From positions 1 through 55,158 of the forward strand of contig CBFHAI010000029.1 in assembly GCA_965653565.1 (NCBI GenBank): DNA of 55,158 nucleotides, written 5' to 3'. A program made the translations under genes and the position numbers. This DNA is from JALCLA01 sp965653565 (GTDB taxonomy: Bacteria > Pseudomonadota > Gammaproteobacteria > Xanthomonadales > Xanthomonadaceae). Below, in pieces: positions 23,086-32,179 of the stretch. Each line of letters begins with the position of its first letter. Position 1 is the stretch's first letter. The notes below the pieces were generated by a model. It had not been told where the DNA came from, made no database searches, and saw nothing but the letters and a program-made list of their open reading frames with translations.

Positions 23086-26000
23086 ATGCCCGTGTCGCCG
23101 CGTTCGATCGTTTTCCGCCTGCTCGGTGCCGCGTGCGCATTCGCCGCCTTGCCGGCGCTGGCCGACAGTCCGACCAAACTGCTGCGCTTCCCGGACGTGC
23201 ACAACGATCGCGTCACCTTCGTCTACGCCGGCGATGTCTACGTGGTGAGCGTCAATGGCGGCACCGCGCTGCGACTCACCTCGCACCAGGGCGACGAGCT
23301 CTATCCGAAATTTTCGCCGGACGGCAGCCAGATCGCGTTCTCGGCCGAATACAACGGCACGCGCCAGGTCTACGTGGTGCCGAGCGCGGGTGGTTCGCCG
23401 CGCCAGCTGACCTGGTACAACGATGTCGGCGAACTGCCGCCGCGCGGCGGCACCGACAATCGCGTGCTCGATTGGAGCCCGGACGGCGCCAACGTGCTGG
23501 TGCGGATGAATCGCGCACCGTGGGACAACCGCAGCGGCCGGCCTTATCTGGTGCCGGTGAACGGCGGTCTGGAAACGCCGCTCGCGGTGCCCGAATCCGG
23601 TGGCGGCATGTTCGATCCGACCGGCACGAAACTGGTCTACACGCCGATCGACCGCGATTTCCGCAGCTGGAAGCGCTATCGCGGCGGCCGCGCGCAGGAT
23701 GTGTGGATCTACGACCTGGCCGCCAATACCTCGCTGCAACTGACCAACGACCGCGCCACCGATCACCAGCCGATGTGGATCGGCGACGCGGTGTATTTCG
23801 TGTCGGATCGCGCCGACAGCAAGCTCAATCTCTACGCCGTGTCGCCGCAGGGCGGCGAAGCCCGCAAGCTCACCACGTACGCCGATTTCGACGTGATGTG
23901 GCCGAGTGCGGGGCCCGATTCGATCGTGTTCGAAAAGGGCGGATCGATCTGGCGCTATCTGCCGTCGAGCGGCGAGGCCACTGAAATCCCGATCCGCGTC
24001 GCCGGCGATCTGCCGCAGACGCAGCCGCGTTTCGTCGAGGCGGCCGACTTCGTCGAATCCTTCGGCCTGTCGCCGAACGGCGAACGCGCGGTGTTCGGCG
24101 CGCGCGGCGAAATCTTCACCGCGCCGGCCAAGAACGGCGAGCCGCGCAACATCTCGATGACGCCCGACGCGCGCGAAATCGCGGTCAGCTGGTCGCCCGA
24201 CGGCAAGTCGATCGCCTATCTGTCGGACGCCACCGGCGAATACGAAATCTACCTGCGCGCGCAGGACGGCAAGAGCCCGCCGCGCCGCCTCACCAGCGAC
24301 GGCAACATCTGGCGTTTCGCGCCGGTCTGGTCGCCCGATTCGAAGAAGATCGCGTTCGGCGACAAGCAGCAGCGCCTGCGCGTGCTCGACCTCGCCAGCG
24401 GCACGATCACCGACGCCGACCAAGGCACGCACGACGACATCGACACCTACACCTGGGCGCCCGACAGCCGCTGGATCGCCTACGTCAAAGGCAACGCCAG
24501 CCGCAACACGTCGATCTGGCTGTATTCGCTCGAGGCCAAGCAGGCGCGCCAGCTCACGCCGGACGAAACCAGCGAGACCAGCCCGGCGTTCGATCCCGAA
24601 GGCCGCTATCTCTACTTCGTATCGAACCGCGACTACAACCTCACCTTCAGCGCCTACGAATTCAACTGGCTCTACACCAACGCGTCGCGCATCTACGCCG
24701 CCACGCTGCAGGCCGACGGACCGGCGCTGTTTCGTCCGAAGAGCGACGAAGTGGCGCTCGATGGCGAAACCGGCGAGGACGAGAAATCCGAAGACGACGA
24801 CAGCGTCAAACCGCTGCGCATCGACATCCCCGGCTTCAACCAGCGCGTAGTCGCGCTCAACGCGCCGGCCGGCAACTACGCCGGCCTCTCCGCCAATTCC
24901 GAGGGCGTGTTCTATTTCGCGCCGGGCGACGGCGGCGGCAGCGGCGAACTGCGTTTCATCGGCCTGAATGCGGACGACACTCTCAAGCCGGTGGCGGCCG
25001 TCACCGGCTATGCGATGTCGCCGAACGGCAACAAGCTGCTGCTGCGCCGCGCTTCCAAGTTCGCCATTGTCGATGCCAAACCGAACGCCGAATTCGATGC
25101 CAACGCGCTGTCGCTCAGCCGCATGGAATTGCGCGTCGAGCCGAAAGTCGAATGGCGCCAGCAGTTCGTCGACGGCTGGCGTTTGCTGCGCGACTGGTTC
25201 TACGACCCGGGCATGCACGGCAACGACTGGAACGCGATCCGCGCCAAATACGAAGCGCTGCTGCCGCATGTGGCATCGCGTGGCGATCTGGACTGGCTGT
25301 TCCAGGAAATCGCCGGCGAGGCCAATGCCGGGCACGTCTATGTCGAGCGTGGCGATCAGTCCCGCGTCGAACGCAAGGCCGGCGGCCTGCTCGGTGCGGA
25401 ACTGGCCGATCACGCCAGTGGCTACACCCGCATCGCGCATATTTTCCCGGGCGAAAACTGGAATCCGACCTTGCGTTCGCCGCTCACCGAGCCGGGCGTG
25501 AACGTCGCCGAAGGCGATTTCATTCTCGCGGTCGACAATGTTTCCACGCGCGGTGTCGACAATTTCTATCGCCTGCTGGAGAACCGCGCCGATCGCGTGG
25601 TGACGCTGCGCGTGAGCAAGAACCCGCAGGAAGCCGGCGCGCGCGACGTGCAGGTGCGCACGCTCGCCAGCGAGCAGGGCCTGCGCTATCTGGACTGGGT
25701 GCAATCGCGCCGCCGCATGGTGGAACAGTTGTCGGACGGCCGCATCGGCTACATCCATGTGCCGAACACGGCGGTCGAGGGCAGTCGCGAACTGTTCAAG
25801 GGCATGCTCGCGTACGCGTCGAAAGAGGCGCTGGTGATCGACGATCGCTACAACGGCGGCGGTTTCATCCCGGACCGCATGATCGAACTGCTGTCGCGCC
25901 AGCCGCTCAACTACTGGAAGCAGCGCGGCCTCGAACCGAATCCGACGCCGCTGCTCAACCATCGCGGTCCGAAGGCGATGCTGATCAACGGGCTGTCGGC

Positions 26001-26349
26001 GTCCGGCGGCGATGCGCTGCCGTACTACTTCCGCAAGATGAAACTGGGCACGTTGTTCGGCACCCGTACCTGGGGCGGGCTCATCGGTATCTCGGGCAAT
26101 CCGCGGCTGTCCGACAACGGCGGCATCAACGCCGCTACGTTCCGCTTCATGAGCACCGACGGCAGTTGGGCGGTCGAGAACGAAGGCGTGGCGCCCGACG
26201 TGGAAGTGATCGACCGGCCCGAGCTGCTCGCCGCCGGCCGCGATCCGACGCTCGAAGCGGCGGTGCAGCATCTGCTGCGCGAACTGCAGGCCAATCCGCC
26301 GTCGCCGGTGGTGGCGCCGGCCGCGCCGGCGGTGTTTCCGCCGCAGTAG
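23086..26349 (+). CDS. Secreted tricorn-type S41 protease
   Basis: This 1087-residue protein resembles archaeal tricorn protease (1071 residues) with an added signal peptide (about 1-26, ending LPALA). Residues 30-330 and 330-680 form two WD40/PD40-like propellers with blades such as KFSPDGSQIAFSAE and SWSPDGKSIAYLSD. A PDZ-like stretch follows (GDFILAVDNVSTRG, about 806-819), and the C-terminal S41 core contains YNGGGFIPDRMIELL. Likely catalytic residues, placed by similarity to tricorn H746, S965 and E1023, are H750 in NAGHVYV, S973 in GLSASGGD and E1031 or E1033 in VENEG. Tricorn cleaves peptides released by other proteases and works with aminopeptidases. Here it faces an S9 peptidase gene across a 149-base divergent region. 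GGAGAG precedes the start. Confidence 0.92.
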   Translation: MPVSPRSIVFRLLGAACAFAALPALADSPTKLLRFPDVHNDRVTFVYAGDVYVVSVNGGTALRLTSHQGDELYPKFSPDGSQIAFSAEYNGTRQVYVVPSAGGSPRQLTWYNDVGELPPRGGTDNRVLDWSPDGANVLVRMNRAPWDNRSGRPYLVPVNGGLETPLAVPESGGGMFDPTGTKLVYTPIDRDFRSWKRYRGGRAQDVWIYDLAANTSLQLTNDRATDHQPMWIGDAVYFVSDRADSKLNLYAVSPQGGEARKLTTYADFDVMWPSAGPDSIVFEKGGSIWRYLPSSGEATEIPIRVAGDLPQTQPRFVEAADFVESFGLSPNGERAVFGARGEIFTAPAKNGEPRNISMTPDAREIAVSWSPDGKSIAYLSDATGEYEIYLRAQDGKSPPRRLTSDGNIWRFAPVWSPDSKKIAFGDKQQRLRVLDLASGTITDADQGTHDDIDTYTWAPDSRWIAYVKGNASRNTSIWLYSLEAKQARQLTPDETSETSPAFDPEGRYLYFVSNRDYNLTFSAYEFNWLYTNASRIYAATLQADGPALFRPKSDEVALDGETGEDEKSEDDDSVKPLRIDIPGFNQRVVALNAPAGNYAGLSANSEGVFYFAPGDGGGSGELRFIGLNADDTLKPVAAVTGYAMSPNGNKLLLRRASKFAIVDAKPNAEFDANALSLSRMELRVEPKVEWRQQFVDGWRLLRDWFYDPGMHGNDWNAIRAKYEALLPHVASRGDLDWLFQEIAGEANAGHVYVERGDQSRVERKAGGLLGAELADHASGYTRIAHIFPGENWNPTLRSPLTEPGVNVAEGDFILAVDNVSTRGVDNFYRLLENRADRVVTLRVSKNPQEAGARDVQVRTLASEQGLRYLDWVQSRRRMVEQLSDGRIGYIHVPNTAVEGSRELFKGMLAYASKEALVIDDRYNGGGFIPDRMIELLSRQPLNYWKQRGLEPNPTPLLNHRGPKAMLINGLSASGGDALPYYFRKMKLGTLFGTRTWGGLIGISGNPRLSDNGGINAATFRFMSTDGSWAVENEGVAPDVEVIDRPELLAAGRDPTLEAAVQHLLRELQANPPSPVVAPAAPAVFPPQ

Positions 26350-26475
26350 ACAGGCTCGCGCGAGTCGCGCTTGCGGCTCGCACGAAAAACAAGGCCGGCG
26401 GATTCGTCGCAATCCGCCGGGCTGCGTCATGTTTCGCTATGCTGCGCGCACCCAAGCCGCGAAGTTCTGCGCCGG

Positions 26476-26736
26476 ATGCGCTGTTACGTCTACAAGAGCC
26501 TGAGGAAGGCGGAAACCTACGTCTATCTGGACGAGCGCGACGGCTTTGCGCGCCTGCCCGAAGCGCTGCGCGCCTCGCTCGGCGAGCTGGGTTTCGTGCT
26601 GGAACTGGATCTGACGCCCGAGCGGCGCCTGGCGCGCGAAGACGCGAGCGTGGTGCGCAACAACCTCGCCAGCCGCGGGTTCCACGTGCAATTCCCGCCG
26701 CCGCTGCCGACCACCGCCACGCATGACGCGAACTGA
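26476..26736 (+). CDS. YcgL domain-containing protein
   Basis: This 86-residue protein matches the YcgL family: RCYVYKSLRKAETYVYL at the start, FARLPEALRASLG, ERRLAREDASVVRNNLASRG and the terminal QFPPPLP. The structure is known for the E. coli protein but the function is not. I chose ATG 26476 because family members begin at this point; the frame extends upstream to 26371 without conserved sequence. Its last 14 bases overlap the start of the ankyrin gene, so the two are probably coupled. TATGCT at about 26440 could be a -10 element. Confidence 0.88.
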   Translation: MRCYVYKSLRKAETYVYLDERDGFARLPEALRASLGELGFVLELDLTPERRLAREDASVVRNNLASRGFHVQFPPPLPTTATHDAN

Positions 26737-29700
26737 TATCGCGCCGCTCGCCGCCAGGCTCGCGGCCTTCGCGGGTTTCGCGCCGGCGGTGGCGTTCGCG
26801 CTACTGCCGCTCGTGCATCCGCATCCGGCGCTTGGCGCCGGCCCGGTGCTGGCCTTGCCCTTGTTCCTGCTGGCGGCGGTGCAGGCGGCCGGCTATCGCT
26901 ACGAACCTGCGTATTTTTCGGCCTTGCGCGCGCGTGGATTGCCGGCGCTGTTGCTGTGCCTGGGCGGCGTCGCAGGCACTGCGGCCTTGCTCGGCTGGCC
27001 GGCGTGGCGCCTGTTGCAAACCGGCGCGCTCGGCGCGGTGCTGATGCTGAGCCTGGCCGCGGCGGTCGCTCTGCTGGCGTTGTGGCGGGTGTGGCCGGCG
27101 TTCGGGCTGGTGTTTCTGTGGGACGAAGCCACCGCGCGCGGTGCGTTCGCCGCGCCGTCGCGCTGCCTGCAGATGGCGCGCAACGTGCCCGATTCGCACG
27201 AAGGCGACGGCCTGCGCGGCCTGTTCGCGGCCACCGCCTTGCTGATCCTGTTCGGCGGCGCGGCCGCGCTGGCCTGGGCCGGCATCTGGAGCGATGCCTC
27301 GCTGCGCAACGGCCTGTTGCTGATCTATGCCCTGCTGCTGGCGCCGCTCGCGAGCTGGACCGCGATCGAACTGACGGCGCGGCGCCTGCTGGAAGAAGTC
27401 GAGCCGGCGGCCGAAGCCGCGCTCAATCCGCTGGAATTCTCGCCACCGTCGACGCCGCTCGAAGGCGTCACCGTCACCGAGCGACTCTATGCCGCGGCGC
27501 GTGCCGGACGCGTCGACGATGCGCTCGCGCTGCTCGATGCCGGCGCCGATCCGCATGCGCTGCCTGAAGCTTCCGCCCGCGACCAGCGCGCATTGCCGGT
27601 GCTCGCCGCATTGCTCGCCGACCTGCGCCTGCTGCGCGCGCTGATCGGTGCGCGCATCGATTTGAACCAGCGCCACGCCGGCCTCACGCCGTTGCTCGCC
27701 GCCACGCGCGACAGCTGGCATGGCCGGCCCGAAGCGGTGATGACGCTGCTGGCGAACGGCGCCGATCCGCGCCTGGCCGATAGCGAAGGCCGCAGTCCGT
27801 TGCACGGCGCGGCGCTCAGCGTCGATCCGGCCGTCGCCGCCTTGTTGCTCGATGCCGAGGCGCCGCTCGATCCGATCGATCGCGAAGGCTGGAGCCCGCT
27901 CGGCGTGGCCTGTGCCAACGGCAATTGGCGCCAGGCGAAGTTCCTGCTCGAACGCCACGCCAGACCCGAGCCCGATGGCGGACAGCCGGCGCTGCTGGCG
28001 GCGGCCGGCGGCGAAGACGATGCCGCCGGCGCGCGCCTGCTGCTGAAATTCAAGGCGCGCGTCGACGCCCGCGGTCGTTTGAACCGCAGTGCGTTGCATG
28101 TCGCGTGCCTCGCCGGCAATGCGGAAATCGCGCAGGCGCTGCTGGACGCCGGTGCCGACGTCAACGCGCGCGACGAACACGGCGTCACGCCGCTGCTCGA
28201 AGCGGCGCGTGCCGGCAGCGCCGAAGTCGTACGAGTGCTGGCCGCGAAACGTCCCGACGCCACCGTCACCGACAGCGCCGGCCGCAACGCACTGGCGATC
28301 GCCTGCCAGTCGACGCGCGGCGGCGTGGATGTGGTGGAGCAATTGCTGGCGCTCGGCGTCGATGCGCAGCAGGCCTGCCGCGACGGCCGCCGGCCGATCG
28401 ACTACGCGGTCGCGGCCGGCCGCTGGTCGCGCGTCGCGCGGCTCGATCCGAATTATCCGCTGCCGGCCTGCGTCGCCGACGCCAGCGAAGAACTGGCCGA
28501 TGTGCCGCCGCTGTCGCGCCTGCGGGTGGCGCTCGAAGCGCGGCGTCACGATCATCTGCGCGAGTTGTTGCCGCTGCTGCGCGACGAGCGCGAAGCGATC
28601 GCGAACCTGCTGATCGAAATGGCGCCGCGGCTCGACGCCGTTTCGCTGCGGCTGTTGTTGCCGGCCTGCGAAAACGTCGCGACCGATGCCAACGGCGACA
28701 GCCTGATCTTCCGCCTGCTCGCGCTTGGCCCGCCGGCGCAGGAGTCGCTGCGCATCGCGCTCGAACGCGGCGCGCAAGTCGGCGGCAGCGCCGGTCTGGC
28801 GCGCTATCTCGCTGCGCATCCCGACACCGATGGCGCCGGCGCCGAAACGCTCGCGCTCGATCTGCTGGCGCGCGGCGCCGATGCCTTCGGTACCGCCAAC
28901 GACGGCACGCCGCCGTTGCTGCTCGCGATCCGCCGCGATTGGCCGCGCCTCATCGCAGCCTTGCTTGCCAGCGGCGTCGATCCGCAATCGCGCGATGCGC
29001 GCGGCACCACGGCCCTGATCGCGGCCTGCGCCCTCGGCCAGGAAGATTCCGTGCGGCAACTCGTCGCGCATGGGGCGCAGCCGGGCACGCGTGCGTCCGA
29101 TGGACAGACGGCGCTCGGCCTGGCGCTGTCGTCGGGCCGGCACGAGATAGCGCGCTGGCTCGATTGGCCGCGCTGGAGCCTGCCGCGCCGCGCGCTGCGT
29201 GCTTCCGATGTCGTCGCCGCCGCGCAGGAAGGCGATCTGGAGGCGGTGCGGCGGCTGCTCGATCTGGGCCTGCCGCTGCACGGGGTCGACGCCCAGGGTT
29301 GCACGGCGCTGCTGCGCGCCTGCGGCGGCGGACATCTGGCGCTGGTCGATCTGCTGCTCGAACGCGGTGCCGATCCGGCGCTCGCCGCGCGCTCGGGCGC
29401 AACCTGCCTTAGCGCGGCGCTGAGCATGCGGCACGATGCCGTGGTCAACGCGCTGCTGGCGCGCGGCGCCTCGCCGAACCAGGCCTTGCCGGGCGGCATC
29501 ACGCCGCTGATGGTGGCCGCGGCGCTGGGGCAGGCGCGCGGCGTGCAGGCGCTGCTCGCGCACGGCGCCGATCCGCGCGCCGCCGATGCCGAAGGCGGCA
29601 CCGCGCTGCACGCGGTCGCGCAATATGGTTTTTCGACGCGCGACGGTGCCCGCGCGGTGACGATCTGGGACGCGCTGCTCGCCGCCGGCGCGCAACTCGA

Positions 29701-30058
29701 CGCCGCCAACAGTTCCGGCCAGACGCCGCTGCTGCTCTTGCTCGGCGCGCGCGCCGAAGCCGGCGCGGCCTGCGAAGAAGACGCCATCTGGCTGCAACTC
29801 GAACGCGTGCTGGCGCGCAACCCCAACCTCGCGGCGCAGGATCGGCGCGGCTTCGGCCCGTTGCATCTGGCGGCGCTGCACGGCCTGCCGCGCGTGTTGC
29901 GTGCGCTGCTGGTCGCCGGCGCCGATCCCGATCTGCGCGACAGCATCAATCGCCGGCCGCAGGAGATCGCGCTGATGCGCGGCTTCGTCGATATCGCGTC
30001 GGAGTTCGAACCGCCGCGCGCGGCGCCGTCGATCGCGCGCTTCCTGCGTCCGTCGTGA
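26723..30058 (+). CDS. Giant membrane-anchored ankyrin-repeat protein
   Basis: This 1111-residue protein has an N-terminal membrane region of about 220 residues with some six hydrophobic helices (for example AGFAPAVAFALLPLV, LALPLFLLAAVQAAG, VLMLSLAAAVALLAL, LLILFGGAAALAWAG), and then about 850 residues of ankyrin repeats. Repeat signatures such as GRSPLHGAALS, GWSPLGVACANG, LNRSALHVACLAGN, HGVTPLLEAARAG, GTTALIAACALG and GFGPLHLAALHG appear throughout, some degenerate around residues 590-700. Ankyrin arrays bind partner proteins; with the membrane region inserted first, the array most likely hangs into the cytoplasm. It overlaps ycgL by 14 bases and has no clear ribosome site of its own, which fits coupled translation. 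No partner is identifiable. Confidence 0.88.
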   Translation: MTRTDIAPLAARLAAFAGFAPAVAFALLPLVHPHPALGAGPVLALPLFLLAAVQAAGYRYEPAYFSALRARGLPALLLCLGGVAGTAALLGWPAWRLLQTGALGAVLMLSLAAAVALLALWRVWPAFGLVFLWDEATARGAFAAPSRCLQMARNVPDSHEGDGLRGLFAATALLILFGGAAALAWAGIWSDASLRNGLLLIYALLLAPLASWTAIELTARRLLEEVEPAAEAALNPLEFSPPSTPLEGVTVTERLYAAARAGRVDDALALLDAGADPHALPEASARDQRALPVLAALLADLRLLRALIGARIDLNQRHAGLTPLLAATRDSWHGRPEAVMTLLANGADPRLADSEGRSPLHGAALSVDPAVAALLLDAEAPLDPIDREGWSPLGVACANGNWRQAKFLLERHARPEPDGGQPALLAAAGGEDDAAGARLLLKFKARVDARGRLNRSALHVACLAGNAEIAQALLDAGADVNARDEHGVTPLLEAARAGSAEVVRVLAAKRPDATVTDSAGRNALAIACQSTRGGVDVVEQLLALGVDAQQACRDGRRPIDYAVAAGRWSRVARLDPNYPLPACVADASEELADVPPLSRLRVALEARRHDHLRELLPLLRDEREAIANLLIEMAPRLDAVSLRLLLPACENVATDANGDSLIFRLLALGPPAQESLRIALERGAQVGGSAGLARYLAAHPDTDGAGAETLALDLLARGADAFGTANDGTPPLLLAIRRDWPRLIAALLASGVDPQSRDARGTTALIAACALGQEDSVRQLVAHGAQPGTRASDGQTALGLALSSGRHEIARWLDWPRWSLPRRALRASDVVAAAQEGDLEAVRRLLDLGLPLHGVDAQGCTALLRACGGGHLALVDLLLERGADPALAARSGATCLSAALSMRHDAVVNALLARGASPNQALPGGITPLMVAAALGQARGVQALLAHGADPRAADAEGGTALHAVAQYGFSTRDGARAVTIWDALLAAGAQLDAANSSGQTPLLLLLGARAEAGAACEEDAIWLQLERVLARNPNLAAQDRRGFGPLHLAALHGLPRVLRALLVAGADPDLRDSINRRPQEIALMRGFVDIASEFEPPRAAPSIARFLRPS

Positions 30059-30084
30059 CGCGCGCCGGCTAGTTAAAGCTCCGG

Positions 30085-31902
30085 CTAGTTCGAGCCCCGG
30101 CCGCCGCCATCCTCGGCTTCGACCGAGTGACGCGAACGGTCGGCCGCGAACAATTGCTCGAGGTCGACCAGCGCTTCGCGGCTCGATGCGATCAGCGCGG
30201 CTTCGTCGTCGTACACCAGATGCTGCTGGCGCAGCAGCGCCTCGTCGTGCTCGCGGAAACGTTCGCGCCGGTCGCGTGCGACGTCCGGCGGCAGGCCGAG
30301 CGCCTGCAGCACGCGCTCGCCCATTTCCAGGCTCGAATGGAAGGTTTCGCGCACCGTGTCGACCTGCATGTCCATCAGCTTGAAGGCGTGCTGGCGATTG
30401 CGTGCGCGCGCAAACACTTTCAAATGCGGGAACATGCGCTTGACGATGCGCGCGGTGCGCACGTTGGCGTCGGGATCGTCGGTGGTGAGCACGAAGATCT
30501 CGGCCTTGTCGGCGCGCGCGGCGCGCAGCAGGTCGGCGCGCGCCGGATCGCCGAAATAGATCTTGCTGCCGAAGCGGCGCGAGAATTCCACTTGCTCGGG
30601 GCTGTTTTCCAGCGCGGTGAACGGGATGTGCTGGGCGCGCAGCATGCGTCCGACGATCTGCCCCATGCGGCCGAAGCCGGCGATGATGACGCGCGGATCG
30701 TTGTCTTCGATCTGGTCGAATTCCGGCGGCGGCTTGCGCTTCGCGGCGGCGCCGGCGAGACGCGTTATCGCCAGCAGGATCAGCGGCGTGGCGGCCATCG
30801 AGAGGCCGACGATGGCATTGAGCGTGTCGTGCATCGCCGGGTCGATCAGCGCCGCCTTGCGCGCTTCGCCGAACACCACGAAGCCGAATTCGCCGCCCAT
30901 CGCCAGCACGCCGCCGAGCAGCATCGACTCGCGCCAGTCGAGTTTGGCGGCGCGGCCGACGCCGATCAGCACCAGATATTTCAGGCCGAGCAGGGCGGCG
31001 ACGCCGCCGGCGATCAGGGCCGGCGAATCGGCGATGCGGTCCAGATCGAGCGACATGCCCACCGCGATGAAGAACAGCCCGAGCAGCAGGCCCTTGAACG
31101 GTTCGACATGCGATTCGAGTTCGTGGCGGAATTCCGAGTCGGCCAGCAGCAGGCCGGCCAGGAAGGCGCCCAGGCCCATGCTCAGGCCGGCCTGCTGCAT
31201 CAGCCAGGCATTGCCGATCACCACCAGCAGCGCGGTGGCGGTGAACACTTCCACCATCTGCGCGCGCGCCACGATGCGGAACACCGGTCGCAACAGATAG
31301 CGTCCGCCGATCAGCACCGCCAGGATGGCGCCGACCGCCTTGAGCACCGCGTCGAGCGATGGCGCCGCCCGTTCGGCGGCCGCCGCTTCGCCCAGCAGCG
31401 GGATCAGCGCCAGCAGCGGAATCGCGACCAGATCCTGGAACAGCAGGATGGCGAACGCCAGGCGGCCGTGCGCGGCGGTCAGTTCCTTGCGCTCGGACAG
31501 CAATTGCAGGCCGACCGCGGTCGACGACAGCGCCAGGCCCAGTCCGATCACCAGGTCGGCCTTCCAACCCAGGCCGTACATCGCGGCCACCGCGCCGAGC
31601 AACAGCGCGCTCACCGCCACCTGCAGGCCGCCGAGGCCGAACACCAGCCGGCGCATCACCCACAAGCGGCTCGGCGAGAGCTCCAGGCCGATCACGAACA
31701 ACAGCATCACGACGCCGAACTCGGACGCCGCCAGCACGCTTTCGGTATCGGACACCGCGCGCAATCCATCCGGCCCGATCACCACGCCGGCCGCCAGATA
31801 GCCCAGCACCGCGCCCAGGCCAAGGCGCCGGAACAGTGGCACGGCGACCACCGCGGCGAGCAGGAACACTAGAGCGATCTCGAGTTGTACGTGGTCCTGC
31901 AT
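30085..31902 (-). CDS. CPA2-type monovalent cation:proton antiporter with RCK domain (KefB/KefC-like)
   Basis: This 605-residue protein has an N-terminal membrane domain of about 12 helices (1-385) typical of the CPA2 Na+/H+ exchanger family: LGYLAAGVVIGP, LLFVIGLELSPSRLW, LALSSTAVGLQLL and FLAGLLLADSEFRHELES. An RCK/TrkA-N domain starts at about 403 with the NAD-binding motif IIAGFGRMGQ and the following GDPARADLLRAA. A charged tail follows. KefB/KefC proteins are glutathione-gated K+ efflux systems that protect against electrophiles; the full gating apparatus cannot be judged here and no KefF/KefG-like gene is adjacent. AGGGG lies eight bases before the start. It is convergent with the ankyrin gene. 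Confidence 0.92.
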   Translation of the reverse strand: MQDHVQLEIALVFLLAAVVAVPLFRRLGLGAVLGYLAAGVVIGPDGLRAVSDTESVLAASEFGVVMLLFVIGLELSPSRLWVMRRLVFGLGGLQVAVSALLLGAVAAMYGLGWKADLVIGLGLALSSTAVGLQLLSERKELTAAHGRLAFAILLFQDLVAIPLLALIPLLGEAAAAERAAPSLDAVLKAVGAILAVLIGGRYLLRPVFRIVARAQMVEVFTATALLVVIGNAWLMQQAGLSMGLGAFLAGLLLADSEFRHELESHVEPFKGLLLGLFFIAVGMSLDLDRIADSPALIAGGVAALLGLKYLVLIGVGRAAKLDWRESMLLGGVLAMGGEFGFVVFGEARKAALIDPAMHDTLNAIVGLSMAATPLILLAITRLAGAAAKRKPPPEFDQIEDNDPRVIIAGFGRMGQIVGRMLRAQHIPFTALENSPEQVEFSRRFGSKIYFGDPARADLLRAARADKAEIFVLTTDDPDANVRTARIVKRMFPHLKVFARARNRQHAFKLMDMQVDTVRETFHSSLEMGERVLQALGLPPDVARDRRERFREHDEALLRQQHLVYDDEAALIASSREALVDLEQLFAADRSRHSVEAEDGGGRGSN

Positions 31903-32065
31903 GCTCGTCCCCTGCGAATGACCGCGATTATGGACGAGCCTGGAGCCGCGGTAACCCCGGGCTGCGGTATGCCTCGCAAGTTCGCGCGTCTACTGAATTT
32001 TTCTCATCGCCCGATGAGCGCAGGTGTGACGCGACATTGCTGACATTTGTCGACGAAAACGCTCC

Positions 32066-32093
32066 TTGCGCAACGCGTTTTCAGGTTTACACT
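32066..32093 (+). promoter_or_regulatory. Candidate promoter of the first giant-protein gene
   Basis: TTGCGC (32066-32071) and TACACT (32088-32093) are separated by 16 bases, giving a predicted start near 32100 and a leader of about 80 bases before ATG 32180. It lies in the 277-base divergent spacer to the antiporter gene. It may be the only strong promoter of the downstream gene string. Confidence 0.45.
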
Positions 32094-32179
32094 CACGGCC
32101 GGGAAATTCTTTTAAGTGTCGTGGCCCGCTGGCGCAGCAATTGCGTCCACCCCGCCGCGACGCGCGTTCGGGGGAAAAT

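Noticed and set aside
23035..26430. Antisense frame of 1131 codons opposite the tricorn-type gene
   Set aside because: The plus-strand frame has tricorn catalytic residues at the expected spacing; the antisense protein has no family features.
26801..31663. Antisense open frame of 1620 codons across the ankyrin and antiporter genes
   Set aside because: It runs through two well-supported genes in other frames, has Arg/Gln/Ala-biased composition and no recognisable motif.
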